64,000 nt of DNA from Hahella sp. HNIBRBA332 (GCF_030719035.1 NZ_CP132203.1:2542001-2606000), one strand, 5' to 3'. Positions 33,048 to 43,192 are shown, numbered from the stretch's first letter. The notes: generated by a model not told the origin, from the letters alone. Translations and numbers: made by a program.

Positions 33048-34574
33048 ATGCAAATAGGCATACCCAAAGAGAGTAGACCTCATGAAAAGCGTGTGGCGGC
33101 GACGCCCAAATCAGTTGAGGAGTTGATCAAACTGGGGTTTTCGGTGGCGGTTGAGGCCGACGCCGGCTGGCTGTCCAGTTTCGGCGACGGCTTGTATGAA
33201 GAGGTCGGCGCCAAGATCGTTTCAAAAGAAGAAGCCTGGGGAGCGGATATTGTCCTCCGGGTAAACGAACCCAATGACGATGAAGTCGAACTGCTGAAAC
33301 CCGGGGCAACGCTCATCGGGTTTATCTGGCCCTCCCAGCACGAAGAATTACTGCAGAAACTGGCGCAACGGAGCGTCACCGTACTGGCGATGGATTCAGT
33401 CCCTCGCATCTCCCGCGCCCAGTCCATGGACGCGTTAAGTTCAATGGCCAACATCGCCGGTTATCGGGCGGTGGTGGAAGCCTCTCACCACTTCGGTCGC
33501 TTTTTCACCGGACAAATCACCGCCGCAGGCAAAGTGCAACCCGCCAAGATTCTGGTCATCGGCGCCGGCGTCGCGGGGTTGGCGGCGATTGGCACGGCGG
33601 GCAGCCTCGGCGCCATCGTGCGCGCCTTTGATACCCGTCCCGAGGTGAAAGAGCAGATCCAGAGCATGGGCGCGGAGTTCCTTGAGGTGGATATTGAAGA
33701 GGAAAGCTCCAGCGGCGACGGCTACGCCAAAGTGATGAGCAAGGCCTTTATCGAAGCGGAAATGAAGCTGTTCCTGGAACAGGCGAAAGACGTGGACATC
33801 ATTATCACCACCGCCATGATTCCCGGCAAACCAGCCCCAAAACTGATCACCGAGGAGATGGTGAAAGCCATGCGCCCAGGCAGCGTCATTGTTGACCTGG
33901 CGGCGCCCAATGGCGGCAACTGCGAGCTCACCCAGCCTGGCGAGATGGCGGAGATTCATGAAGTCAAAATCGTCGGCTATGTCGATCTCCCCTCACGCTT
34001 GCCCACCCAGGCCAGTCTGTTGTACAGCAACAATCTGGTCAATTTGATGAAGCTGCTGTGCAAAAACAAAGACGGAGCCGTCGACATCAACTTTGATGAC
34101 GAAGTCATTCGCGGCGTCACTGTTGTGAAAGACGGTGAGATAACCTGGCCGCCGCCTCCGATCAAAGTCAGCGCAGCGCCGCCACAGCCGAAAGCGGCCG
34201 CCGCCCCGCCTCCACCCAAGTCAAAGCCGATGTCGAACTCCCTGAAACATAGCTTGCAGGCTGCCGGAGCCCTGGCGTTGTTGTGGCTAGCCAGCGCGGC
34301 GCCCTCGGAGTTTCTATCTCACTTTACGGTTTTCGTTCTCGCCTGCATCGTAGGTTACCACGTCGTCTGGAGCGTCACTCATGCGTTGCACACGCCATTG
34401 ATGAGCGTCACCAACGCCATCAGCGGCATTATCGTCGTCGGCGCGTTACTGCAAATCAGCAGCGACAGCTTGTTGGTGACCTTTATGGCCACTGCAGCGA
34501 CACTGATTGCGACCATCAATATCGTCGGGGGATTTGTCGTCACCCAACGCATGCTGAAAATGTTTCGGAAATAG
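33048..34574 (+). CDS. pntA: NAD(P) transhydrogenase alpha subunit
   Basis: 508 residues, E. coli-type length. Residues ~1-370 are the soluble NAD(H)-binding domain I with MQIGIPKESRPHEKRVA at the start and the fingerprint VIGAGVAGLAAIGTAGSLGA. A Pro/Ala-rich linker (~375-400) is followed by four membrane helices. With PntB it uses the proton gradient to reduce NADP with NADH. Start at ATG 33048, with GTGAGGAAG upstream. pntB follows after 12 bp. Confidence 0.95.
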   Translation: MQIGIPKESRPHEKRVAATPKSVEELIKLGFSVAVEADAGWLSSFGDGLYEEVGAKIVSKEEAWGADIVLRVNEPNDDEVELLKPGATLIGFIWPSQHEELLQKLAQRSVTVLAMDSVPRISRAQSMDALSSMANIAGYRAVVEASHHFGRFFTGQITAAGKVQPAKILVIGAGVAGLAAIGTAGSLGAIVRAFDTRPEVKEQIQSMGAEFLEVDIEEESSSGDGYAKVMSKAFIEAEMKLFLEQAKDVDIIITTAMIPGKPAPKLITEEMVKAMRPGSVIVDLAAPNGGNCELTQPGEMAEIHEVKIVGYVDLPSRLPTQASLLYSNNLVNLMKLLCKNKDGAVDINFDDEVIRGVTVVKDGEITWPPPPIKVSAAPPQPKAAAAPPPPKSKPMSNSLKHSLQAAGALALLWLASAAPSEFLSHFTVFVLACIVGYHVVWSVTHALHTPLMSVTNAISGIIVVGALLQISSDSLLVTFMATAATLIATINIVGGFVVTQRMLKMFRK

Positions 34575-34586
34575 GAGGAGCGACTC

Positions 34587-35963
34587 ATGTCATACAGTGT
34601 AATCACCGCCTCCTATATCATTTCCGCTGTGCTGTTCATTCTCAGTCTGGCGGGCCTCAGCAAGCAGGAGACCGCAAAAACCGGCAACCTCTACGGTATC
34701 ATTGGCATGGCGCTGGCGTTGCTGGCCACGATCGCCAGTCCACAGGTGTCCACCGTCTGGTTGATTATTCTCGCCATGGCCGTCGGCGCCGTGATTGGCG
34801 TTAAAGTCGCCTTAAAGGTGGAAATGACGCAAATGCCTGAACTGGTGGCGATCCTGCACAGCTTCGTCGGGCTCGCCGCAGTTCTGGTCGGCTACAATAG
34901 TTATCTGGAGCATGGTCCCCTAAGCGGTGCGCTGTTGAGCATTCATCTGACCGAAATATTCCTCGGCGTCTTTATCGGCGCAGTCACCTTTACCGGCTCA
35001 ATTGTCGCTTTTGGAAAGCTACGGGGATCGATCAGCTCCAAAGCCCTCATGCTGCCCCATCGTCATAAGATCAACCTGGGCGCGGGCGTCGTTTCCTTCT
35101 TGCTCATGCTGTATTTCGTCAAAGCCGGCGGCAGCGGTTTCAGCTTGATTCTGATGACATTGATCGCCTTGTTCATCGGCTGGCATTTGGTGTCATCTAT
35201 CGGCGGCGCGGACATGCCCGTGGTCATTTCGATGCTCAACTCCTATTCAGGATGGGCTGCTGCGGCGGCGGGTTTCATGCTGTCCAACGATCTGCTGATC
35301 ATCACCGGCGCCCTGGTAGGCTCTTCAGGGGCGATTCTTTCCTACATCATGTGCAAGGCGATGAACCGCTCTTTTATCAGCGTCATCGCCGGCGGTTTCG
35401 GTAATGATCCCGCCCCTGAAGACGCGGATGCGGAGTACGGCGAGCCGCAGGAGATTAATGCGGAAGGCGTTGCGGACATGCTGAAAGGCTCGCACTCCGT
35501 GATCATCACTCCCGGATACGGTATGGCGGTAGCGCAGGCGCAGCATCCGATTTATGAAATCACGCAAAAGTTGCGTGAGCATGGCGTGGCAGTCCGTTTC
35601 GGCATTCATCCCGTGGCGGGACGCCTTCCCGGGCATATGAACGTACTGCTGGCGGAGGCGAAAGTCCCTTATGACATCGTCCTGGGGATGGACGAAATCA
35701 ATCAGGATTTTCCGGAAACAGATACGGTCTTGGTGATCGGCGCCAATGACACGGTGAATCCCGCCGCTGCGGAAAATCCAGGGAGTCCGCTGGCGGGCAT
35801 GCCGGTGTTGGAAGTATGGAAAGCGAAGAACGTTATCGTATTCAAACGCAGTATGAACGCAGGCTACGCCGGTGTTCAGAATCCGCTGTTTTTCCGCGAA
35901 AACGCCTTTATGTTGTTCGGCGACGCCAAAGCCAGCGTCGACGCCATTCTGAAGGCAATTTGA
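34587..35963 (+). CDS. pntB: NAD(P) transhydrogenase beta subunit
   Basis: 458 residues. About eight to nine membrane helices are followed by NADP-binding domain III (ITPGYGMAVAQAQHPIYE; GRLPGHMNVLLAEAKVPYD; KRSMNAGYAGVQNPLFF). AGGAGG precedes the ATG. Part of a pntAB operon closed by a hairpin at 35972-36011. Confidence 0.95.
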   Translation: MSYSVITASYIISAVLFILSLAGLSKQETAKTGNLYGIIGMALALLATIASPQVSTVWLIILAMAVGAVIGVKVALKVEMTQMPELVAILHSFVGLAAVLVGYNSYLEHGPLSGALLSIHLTEIFLGVFIGAVTFTGSIVAFGKLRGSISSKALMLPHRHKINLGAGVVSFLLMLYFVKAGGSGFSLILMTLIALFIGWHLVSSIGGADMPVVISMLNSYSGWAAAAAGFMLSNDLLIITGALVGSSGAILSYIMCKAMNRSFISVIAGGFGNDPAPEDADAEYGEPQEINAEGVADMLKGSHSVIITPGYGMAVAQAQHPIYEITQKLREHGVAVRFGIHPVAGRLPGHMNVLLAEAKVPYDIVLGMDEINQDFPETDTVLVIGANDTVNPAAAENPGSPLAGMPVLEVWKAKNVIVFKRSMNAGYAGVQNPLFFRENAFMLFGDAKASVDAILKAI

Positions 35964-35971
35964 TAGCGTAT

Positions 35972-36011
35972 TCAGCTCAACAGGTTCGCCCTAAAGCGCC
36001 TGTTGAGCTGA
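35972..36011 (+). terminator. Terminator hairpin after pntB
   Basis: Perfect 13-bp stem TCAGCTCAACAGG / CCTGTTGAGCTGA with a 14-nt loop, between convergent genes. Without a T tract. Confidence 0.6.
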
Positions 36012-36038
36012 GTCAACATTACGAACGCATCACGTTAT

Positions 36039-36872
36039 TCACGCGATAGTCAGATAGATATCTACTTGAGAATCCGGGCTGTCGGGCCCCATGAATCGTC
36101 TGTCGTAAAGCTCAAAGTCGGGGCCTTCGATTCTTTCCAGATTGCTTTCCGGCAAATCTCGGGAGCAGGCTTTGCGGAAGGTGGTGTTGAGCCCTGCAAC
36201 CGGTCCGGTATGAGTCAAAACGGCGTAACGCGCCGCCGCCACCTCAACAGACACCATGCCCTGGGGAACCGGACTCCCCGCCTCTACTTCCACGCCGGCG
36301 ATATAACGAAACTCGCCATCTTCCAGCGGCAGACACAGCCCGTAAGACACCTCATGATTAACCCTGCCGCGGATTTCATCCTCTCTGGGTAAATAACGTC
36401 CCCACAGCATGGGAATAGAATCCCTGGCGTCGCAGCTACGATACTCCATGCCAATAAGGGTGAATGCGGGAAGCTCTTTGACTTGCGGCTTGACCGCTGC
36501 GCCTTGTGTCGAATTCATACTATTGTTCTCCATAATGGGTTGCCTCAGGTAAATCAGCAATTCATTGAGAAGCTTGCGCTTATCTTCGATTTCACGCTCC
36601 AGCCCGGTGGCGTGCCCGCACAGCTTGCTGCGCAATACATGCTCATCGCTCAACGCCCCCTGCTCCTTGAGACTGCGAATGCTTTCCAACGGCACCCCCA
36701 TATCGCGTAGCCATAAAATGCGTTGCAGCTCGTCGATTTGCGACGGCGCATAATAGCGATATCCGTTTTCACGACCATATACCGCAGGATGAAACACGCC
36801 AGCGCTCTCGTAATGGCGCAAGGTTTTGGTGGATACATCGAATAGACGGGCCATCTGCCCTATCGTCAGCAT
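36039..36872 (-). CDS. MerR-family regulator with GyrI-like effector-binding domain
   Basis: 277 residues from ATG 36872. N-terminal MerR HTH (LTIGQMARLFDVSTKTLRHY), coiled-coil dimer helix at ~75-120, then a GyrI/Bacterial_EffectBind type domain (~125-275) like that of BmrR and Rob. Such proteins sense amphipathic or toxic compounds and activate efflux or other genes. The target is unknown; no transporter is adjacent. Confidence 0.87.
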   Translation of the reverse strand: MLTIGQMARLFDVSTKTLRHYESAGVFHPAVYGRENGYRYYAPSQIDELQRILWLRDMGVPLESIRSLKEQGALSDEHVLRSKLCGHATGLEREIEDKRKLLNELLIYLRQPIMENNSMNSTQGAAVKPQVKELPAFTLIGMEYRSCDARDSIPMLWGRYLPREDEIRGRVNHEVSYGLCLPLEDGEFRYIAGVEVEAGSPVPQGMVSVEVAAARYAVLTHTGPVAGLNTTFRKACSRDLPESNLERIEGPDFELYDRRFMGPDSPDSQVDIYLTIA

Positions 36873-37132
36873 GTAATGTCTCAACTCCGTCAATGAATGC
36901 TCGCCTGCAGCTTGAAGCTTCCCCCAAGGGTAAGGTCAAGCCTGGCCCAGAAAGAACAAATCCATCCTCAACTTTTATATACCAAAAAGGACTCATCCCA
37001 AAGCACTAATAAAACACCCTATTTGGCTTAATGATCGCTTTAAGTAGATGTTTTATTTTATTGATTCATAGAGCAAGGACCGCCGTATCTCCGTCCGTTA
37101 AAGCAAAAGTATTATGTCGAGAGGAGTCTTGA

Positions 37133-37690
37133 ATGCAATTTAACAACATCGCCCCTATCCTGCTGCTGACTGGAGCCCTTTCCCTTGCAGGCTGCGGCGG
37201 CTCTGGAGGAACTGGCGGCGATAGTGTTGCGGACGACGGAAGCGACGACGCTTCCCCCACGGCATGCCAAATGACGGAATTAGACAAGCAGTTGCTCAAG
37301 GCGCACAACCAGGCTCGCGCACAGGCGCGTTCTTGCGGAGATAAAAATTATGACAGAGCGCCTGCGCTGACATGGAATTGCAAACTCGCCACTGCCGCCA
37401 ACGCCCATAGCAGCGACATGGCGGACAACAATTTCTTCGACCACACCGGCTCCAATGGCCTCAGCGTCGGCGCGCGGGTGAAGTATCAAGGGTATTTCTA
37501 TCAAGTTGTCGGAGAAAATATCGCGGCGGGTTACGGCTCGGTCTCGCAAGTCATGCAAGGCTGGCTGGACAGCCCCGGGCACTGCGCCAATATCATGAGC
37601 AAGAACTACACGGAAATGGGCGCCGCCAGAATAGATGCATCCGGCGCAGACTACCCCAACTACTGGACCACGGTTTTCGGGCGTAGATAA
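37133..37690 (+). CDS. CAP/SCP-domain lipoprotein
   Basis: 185 residues. Lipobox LAGC (Cys ~21), short acidic Gly/Asp linker, then a CAP (SCP/PR-1-like) domain with LLKAHNQARAQ, FFDHTGSNG, VGENIAAGYGS and SPGHCANIM. It is closely related to the C-terminal domain of the protease at 45195-47312. Function of bacterial CAP proteins is poorly known; they act outside the cell. GAGAGGAG lies near the ATG. Confidence 0.88.
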   Translation: MQFNNIAPILLLTGALSLAGCGGSGGTGGDSVADDGSDDASPTACQMTELDKQLLKAHNQARAQARSCGDKNYDRAPALTWNCKLATAANAHSSDMADNNFFDHTGSNGLSVGARVKYQGYFYQVVGENIAAGYGSVSQVMQGWLDSPGHCANIMSKNYTEMGAARIDASGADYPNYWTTVFGRR

Positions 37691-38099
37691 CACCTATTAC
37701 GCCAACGCCGTCACAATTAATTTATAACGAAATCACTTTTCGACTAAATACAACATTAATTAGGCCAAAAGAACTAATTTAATTTAATGTTTTTGGCTGA
37801 CTGATCCTCCAATGGATATGTTTTATCCTCTTTAACTCTTTATTTATATCTCTCTAATTATCTGTTTTTAAATGCGATATTTTAAATATCGCATCAATAC
37901 CATGCGTTTACAGACCGTTTGTTAAGTTTGGTTCAAAAACAGTAATTTAATAAAACATAAATACACAAATAATTACATATAAATTGGCGCGCCTTCACAT
38001 TTTATAATTGTTGTCACGCCACTTATGGCCCGCGTTTCTACGCCAACGTAATATTGCGGGTTTTTTGATCAACGCCAATGTAGAAAACGAGGATATAAG
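37691..38099. other. AT-rich intergenic region
   Basis: 409 bp, clearly richer in A/T than its neighbours; no ORF and no recognised motif. Confidence 0.4.
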
Positions 38100-41000
38100 A
38101 TGTTGCGGTTTCATCCTTTAGCCGGATCGATACTCCTGTTAAGCGCCATCGCCTTGACCGGCTGCGGATCTGACGACAACGCCAAGACCGGCGGCAATAA
38201 CGGCAGCGGCGACAATGGAGCAGAAGTTGACGGCGGAAATAATTCCGACGACACAGGGTCCGACAGCGGCGACGGCAGCTCCGATACGGACGACAATCAG
38301 GCCCCAACTATTTCCGGAACTCCAAGCCCGGCCGCCAAAGAAGGCGAGCCCTTCAGCTTCACCCCAACCGTCAGCGACGCGGAAGGCGATACGCTCTCTT
38401 TTCAGTTAATGAACGGTCCCGCCTGGATGACAATCGACGCCGCTACAGGCAAGGTTTCAGGCTCCCCTGACGCAGATGACTTGGGCATGGCTAAAGGCAT
38501 AGTCATTCGCGTATCCGACGGAAAAAAAAGCGCCGACTTGAAGTTTGACCTGGAAGTCGCCTTCAACCCAGTAGAGCAAGCTATTCGCACGGGCAATGCA
38601 ATGGTCGTCGAAAACAGCCGCGATCTGGCGTCCGCCGCGTTAAGGACCATAGAGAATAACCGCACCCGCTTTGCTCAGGCCCGCATCGATCTATTTCAAC
38701 TGAATACCGATGGAACCGCTACAAGCGATAGCCTCACCGCCATTGATTGGGATCCAACTCACGATGCGGCGCAATTAAGCGCCATGTTCGGCGAGAACGA
38801 AGCCATTTTAATATCCAATGCCGCCAATGAAGGAAAAACCGTTTATAACCGCGGTTTTGGCGTCATCGGCGAAGACGATGCGCGTTACATGGTCCTCGGC
38901 GGCAATCCCATGCGTGATCGCGGCAGCGCCAATGAGCAAATGCATCAGTTCATGAAGAACGCCATCGTGTGGCTGACCGGTAGAAATAACTTCGACACCC
39001 AGCCTCTGAAGCTGGTCATGGCGCAAATGGATGAAAGCTACTGGTTTCATGACGCCAGCGGCGTGCGCAAGTGGCTGGATCAGCGCTATGGCGAAAGCGT
39101 CAGCTACAACGCACAGGGAGATTGTGATGGCGCCAAGCTGGCGAACTGCCTCAATGAAAATCCTGACCTGCTGATTATTTCCCAAAAAAGCGAAGAAGCG
39201 GATGTTGACGCCGTCACTGCGACGGTTGCCGCCGCCATGGCCAAGGGAACGCCTGTACTGTATTTACACTGGGACGGTAATTTAACCAGCTTGGGCGGCA
39301 AACTCTTCACACTGTTTAACGTGTCTTACCAAGAGGACAACTACTGGAAAAGACTGTATCTGAGCGGTTATGACTCCATCGACGATATGGGCGTAATCCC
39401 AGAGAGCGTTGCGAAAGTAAAGACCATGCTGACCCACTTTGAAAGCGAAGACTACGCCTTCGATTGGTCCGCCTGCGATGGCGAAAACTGCTCCGCCGTC
39501 AGCGGCCTGAAGGCCGGTTTCTTTGAAGGCGCAGACGAAGTACGCAGTATCATGTCCAACCTGGACAAGAGTAAAACGGATATCTTCGCCAACGAAGGTA
39601 AACGCTATCAGAAGTTGCTGGCGTTATTGGGCGACCACTACCGCGCCAGCGCCACCTATCCTATGGACAAGATTACGACGGAAGATAATGCGTTCCTGAA
39701 ATCACTGTACGCGGACTACTCAGTCTACAACTATCGCGCACTGAATCCGGCACAGAAAGACATGGGCAACTTCAGCCGCAGCAACTTCGACCATGTCTCT
39801 CCAGTCACTAAAACCATAGAGATGGAAAGCAAACGTTACTTCCGCGCCGCCGGCGTCTACGCCCTGCCCGGTCATACGGTCAAAGTGACACGCCTGGACA
39901 ACGCCGACGTCGCCACGTCCATCTTTGTCAACACACAGCGTTCCGGCGCCACCCATCAGTTTGAGAAGAACGGATATACCCGTCCGAAATTCCTGCAGAC
40001 GCCGAAGTTCTGTATCAAGTCCGGCGAGAGCATTACCTTTACCTCCACTTACGGAGGCCCTGTGCAAATTGAGTTTGGGAGCAACGGTAAAAATGTTTCT
40101 TTCCGTTTCGAGAACGTGGGCGAACATCCCTTTTGGAACGGCGAAGAAGATAACGCCAGCTTCGAGCAGGCCCTGGCTCAGGGCGACTATGACTGGGCGG
40201 AACTCGTAACGCCGGGCTTCGAAGTGCACTCCAAGCTAGACAAAATGCGTAAGTCCATGCAGGACGAAAACTGGAAAACCGGCGCAGCTTTAGCGGCGGG
40301 AACCATGCGTTACATTCATAACTTCCCTCATGTTCTCGCCGGCTTCAAAGGCCCGGGCATTGACGTAGTGGCGGAGATACACGATTTCGCGGCGGCGCAT
40401 AGCCTGGAGATAGAGCATATCGATATCGTGAAGCACATGAATGCGGATCAGGCCACCTGCGGTTACGGTTGCTCCGGCAATCCCTATGACGCTTACTGGG
40501 AGTTCAGCCCAATCGGGCACGGCGACATCCACGAATTAGGACATGGCCTAGAGCGCGGGCGTTTCCGCTTCAATGGTTGGGAAGGACATGCAAGCACCAA
40601 TCCATATTCCTATTACTCGAAGTCGCATTACTACCTTGATACCGGCAAAAATCCGAGCTGTCAGTCACTGCCCTTTGAGAGCATGTTCAACGTGCTGCGT
40701 GATTCCGTCAGTAAATCCGACCCTCAAGCCTATGTGCAAAGCCAGAAGTTAACCGGCTGGTCCAACGGCGCGGGCATTACCATACAGATGATGATGACCG
40801 CTCAGGGCGAGGGCAAACTGAATGACGGCTGGAACCTGCTGCCCAGACTGCACATCCTCGACCGCAACTTCAATGCGGCATTAGCTAGCGAAGAGACTTG
40901 GTCGGCGGCGAGAAGCAATCTTGGCTTCTCTCAATACAGCTTGGCGGAAGCAAAAAGCATCAACAGCAACGACTGGATGACCGTCGCGGCGTCCTACGCC

Positions 41001-41195
41001 ACGGGCCTGGATTTCCGGGATTACCTGTCCATGTGGGCGCTGCCGTTCAGCGCCAAGGCGTCAGCCCAGGTCGCTTCCTTCAGCCTGCCTGTGGCGCCCC
41101 GCAAGTACTATGCGTCTGGCGGCGACCAGTTCTGTTATGGCCTGGATAAGTCGAGCATTTTAGTGGACGGCGTGCAAACCTGGCCCAGCCTGTAA
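38100..41195 (+). CDS. M60/ImpA-like zinc metalloprotease lipoprotein
   Basis: 1031 residues. Lipobox LTGC near residue 21, an Asp/Gly/Asn-rich linker to ~65, an Ig-like putative-binding domain (~66-155; PTISGTPSPAAKEGEPFSF), a long middle part, then the catalytic domain with HELGHGLE (His811, Glu812, His815). The zinc motif and ISO-like context (GHGDIHELGHGLERGRF) resemble peptidase family M60 and the ImpA protease of Pseudomonas, which cleave mucin-like glycoproteins. Outer-membrane anchoring and a glycoprotein substrate are likely. GAGGATATAAG precedes the ATG. Confidence 0.87.
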   Translation: MLRFHPLAGSILLLSAIALTGCGSDDNAKTGGNNGSGDNGAEVDGGNNSDDTGSDSGDGSSDTDDNQAPTISGTPSPAAKEGEPFSFTPTVSDAEGDTLSFQLMNGPAWMTIDAATGKVSGSPDADDLGMAKGIVIRVSDGKKSADLKFDLEVAFNPVEQAIRTGNAMVVENSRDLASAALRTIENNRTRFAQARIDLFQLNTDGTATSDSLTAIDWDPTHDAAQLSAMFGENEAILISNAANEGKTVYNRGFGVIGEDDARYMVLGGNPMRDRGSANEQMHQFMKNAIVWLTGRNNFDTQPLKLVMAQMDESYWFHDASGVRKWLDQRYGESVSYNAQGDCDGAKLANCLNENPDLLIISQKSEEADVDAVTATVAAAMAKGTPVLYLHWDGNLTSLGGKLFTLFNVSYQEDNYWKRLYLSGYDSIDDMGVIPESVAKVKTMLTHFESEDYAFDWSACDGENCSAVSGLKAGFFEGADEVRSIMSNLDKSKTDIFANEGKRYQKLLALLGDHYRASATYPMDKITTEDNAFLKSLYADYSVYNYRALNPAQKDMGNFSRSNFDHVSPVTKTIEMESKRYFRAAGVYALPGHTVKVTRLDNADVATSIFVNTQRSGATHQFEKNGYTRPKFLQTPKFCIKSGESITFTSTYGGPVQIEFGSNGKNVSFRFENVGEHPFWNGEEDNASFEQALAQGDYDWAELVTPGFEVHSKLDKMRKSMQDENWKTGAALAAGTMRYIHNFPHVLAGFKGPGIDVVAEIHDFAAAHSLEIEHIDIVKHMNADQATCGYGCSGNPYDAYWEFSPIGHGDIHELGHGLERGRFRFNGWEGHASTNPYSYYSKSHYYLDTGKNPSCQSLPFESMFNVLRDSVSKSDPQAYVQSQKLTGWSNGAGITIQMMMTAQGEGKLNDGWNLLPRLHILDRNFNAALASEETWSAARSNLGFSQYSLAEAKSINSNDWMTVAASYATGLDFRDYLSMWALPFSAKASAQVASFSLPVAPRKYYASGGDQFCYGLDKSSILVDGVQTWPSL

Positions 41196-41236
41196 AACCT
41201 TTCTCCGTCATCCTGACAAGTACCAGATGGTTATTT

Positions 41237-41260
41237 AAGCGGCGCTAAGCGCCGCTTTTC
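41237..41260 (+). terminator. Terminator after the M60-like gene
   Basis: AAGCGGCGC, loop TAA, GCGCCGCTT, followed by TTCTC. Confidence 0.75.
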
Positions 41261-41560
41261 TCTTCGACCACGCCAGCGCAGATGTCCGATATAACGAACA
41301 GTTGTCAGCTATTTTATAGTTCCACCCTCTAAAAACCGGGTTAGCCTGTCCGATCTCACTGACATGTAAAAGCGCCCCGCCATTTTATGAACATCGTTTA
41401 ATTCTCTATTTTTCATATAGTTATAGAAGCATCATAAAGCGTCTTGATATGTCTGTTTTCCCAGACTCCCCCCTTTGTATGTCAGTAAATTTTACGGATT
41501 AGGTAATACGGACTATTCGATGACTATCTGTCACATTGAAAAATAAGGTTAATTTATTTT

Positions 41561-41575
41561 TGGCACAGCCAATGC
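41561..41575 (+). promoter_or_regulatory. Sigma-54 (-24/-12) promoter
   Basis: TGGCACAGCCAATGC has GG and GC with the 10-nt spacing, matching TGGCAC-N5-NTGC. The start site would fall near 41587, about 50 nt before the ATG at 41636. Same type as the promoter of the other PEP-CTERM gene (1916-1930). Confidence 0.72.
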
Positions 41576-41635
41576 GTGAGAAAGCGGTGATGTACTCAGA
41601 CCTAACTAAACAAATTAAAAGAAAAGGAGTTGGTT

Positions 41636-42370
41636 ATGACCTCAAAAATAAAGCACGCCCTTACCGCGCTGTCTTTGAGCGTAGCCGCAGTCAGCGCACA
41701 CGCAGTCACTATTAACGATGGCTACAACGGGGCAGGCCTTTCATACAACGGCGACGTTTTTGGCGATCCCAATGTTTATCAAGTTGATCGGATGGAAGTC
41801 ACCTACGACAGCGACAACCTCTATGTATCCGTATTCACCAACTTCTTCGAAGGCGCGGATTCGTACGGACACAAGTATGGTGACTTATTCATTAGCGTCG
41901 ATGGCTGGAGTCCCTTCGGCAACGCAGCGGATCGTTACAAAGACGATGACATCACCAATGGTGAAAAATGGGAGTTTGCTCTAGACACTTCTACCGGCGA
42001 TCTCTACAGCCTGTCCATGGTTGATTACATGGATCAGCTAGTCAGTTCCGGCACTAGCAGCAGCGTTAGAAAAAATCAGGAAGTCGCCGTTAACACCAGC
42101 AAAGCCACTTTGGTAGCCGGCGAAACTTCCAGTGTAGATTTAAGTGGCGTCAGCAACACCGTCGGAACTATGGGCGTCCTGTCTTATACATTGACTCTTG
42201 CGGATTTGGGCATCACTGACCTGAGCTCTTCCACCTCACTGGGACTCCGTTGGGCCGCCACTTGCGCTAACGATGTGATTGAAGGCGGTTTAAGCGTTCC
42301 GGAACCTGGCACGTTGGCAATGTTAGGATTAGGCTTGGTGAGCCTGGGCCTCCGTCGTAAAAAAGCCTGA
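41636..42370 (+). CDS. PEP-CTERM sorting domain protein
   Basis: 244 residues with a signal peptide (MTSKIKHALTALSLSVAAVS, cleavage at AHA-V). It ends with VPEPGTLAMLGLGLVSLG and RRKKA, a classic PEP-CTERM tail for exosortase. The body is Asp/Ser/Tyr-rich (DNLYVSVFTNFFEGAD) and shares no evident fold with the other PEP-CTERM protein. AAGGAG before ATG 41636 decides the start. Its sigma-54 promoter suggests control by a PrsR-type activator. Confidence 0.88.
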   Translation: MTSKIKHALTALSLSVAAVSAHAVTINDGYNGAGLSYNGDVFGDPNVYQVDRMEVTYDSDNLYVSVFTNFFEGADSYGHKYGDLFISVDGWSPFGNAADRYKDDDITNGEKWEFALDTSTGDLYSLSMVDYMDQLVSSGTSSSVRKNQEVAVNTSKATLVAGETSSVDLSGVSNTVGTMGVLSYTLTLADLGITDLSSSTSLGLRWAATCANDVIEGGLSVPEPGTLAMLGLGLVSLGLRRKKA

Positions 42371-42430
42371 TTTCTGCAGATTCGTATAAGTAAGTCGATA
42401 AGAACAGGGTGACAGGTGTAGGGCGCAGCG

Positions 42431-42457
42431 AAGAGTGTAGAGTTTTTTTACACTCTT
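42431..42457. terminator. Bidirectional terminator hairpin between convergent genes
   Basis: AAGAGTGTA / TACACTCTT with a 9-nt loop. The T-rich loop would be unusual for a terminator, so it may also be a protein site. Confidence 0.5.
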
Positions 42458-42499
42458 ATTACACCACTCCCAACTACAACCGAACAGGGACGTTTTTAC

Positions 42500-42991
42500 T
42501 TACTCCGTGACAAACTCCGACACCAGCGCCAGCGTGTCGCTTTCTCTGGCGATGAAGACAGTCGCTCGCCACTGCATACGCCCGGTAATACACACAGGCA
42601 GATAGCCCTCGCCTTGATAAACGCCATTAGCAGTTTGCGTTAGTTTGACCTGATTCAACCCCATGTACATATCAGCCCCCTCAAAGTCGACTCGGATTCG
42701 CTCCGCGTTTATACCCTGTAACTGGAGACGAATCGGAAACGCCCGCGAAGGATGAATTGGCTCATCACCGAATGAGAAACGTACATCGCCTTCGTTTACG
42801 GATACCTGACATTCGCCCTGTCCAGGCGCACATTCAGTGGCTTGCATATAATGAATATTCTTGAATTGATCGATATCGAGAGAAGCCGTGCTGGGGAACC
42901 ATTGTCGCAACAGGCTTAACGACGCCAAAAACAACACCAAGGCGAGCAATGCTGCGCCCCGCACCCAATAACGCTTGAACTGCAACGTCAA
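42500..42991 (-). CDS. Membrane-anchored periplasmic protein, hypothetical
   Basis: 163 residues. N-terminal membrane helix (AALLALVLFLASLSLL), then a ~125-residue periplasmic beta-rich domain with cysteines in ECAPGQGECQ and CITGRMQW. Not recognised. It is divergent from the PCuAC copper-chaperone gene, 200 bp away, so a copper or cytochrome-oxidase link is possible, but this is inference. Confidence 0.65.
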   Translation of the reverse strand: MTLQFKRYWVRGAALLALVLFLASLSLLRQWFPSTASLDIDQFKNIHYMQATECAPGQGECQVSVNEGDVRFSFGDEPIHPSRAFPIRLQLQGINAERIRVDFEGADMYMGLNQVKLTQTANGVYQGEGYLPVCITGRMQWRATVFIARESDTLALVSEFVTE

Positions 42992-43192
42992 AACCTCATT
43001 CGCGTTGATGATGGGAAGGATATGGCCGCGCAGTGTGCCTTTCGGATCAGAAATTGTCCAGCGACAATTTGACGCATAACTCCGCGTTAACGCTACATTT
43101 TCTCAGTGAGCGCCCTGTGTTAGGCTTGAACTCCGATTGAATACCCAGATCATTAGCCGCCTCAATACTGTGACCGTACTTGATATCTCTCA

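Larger units (their letters stand above)
41196..41635. other. Intergenic region with terminator and sigma-54 promoter
   Basis: 440 bp without a gene: terminator 41237-41260, AT-rich stretch with a short palindrome GTAAATTTTAC (41485-41495), and a sigma-54 promoter at 41561. Confidence 0.6.
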
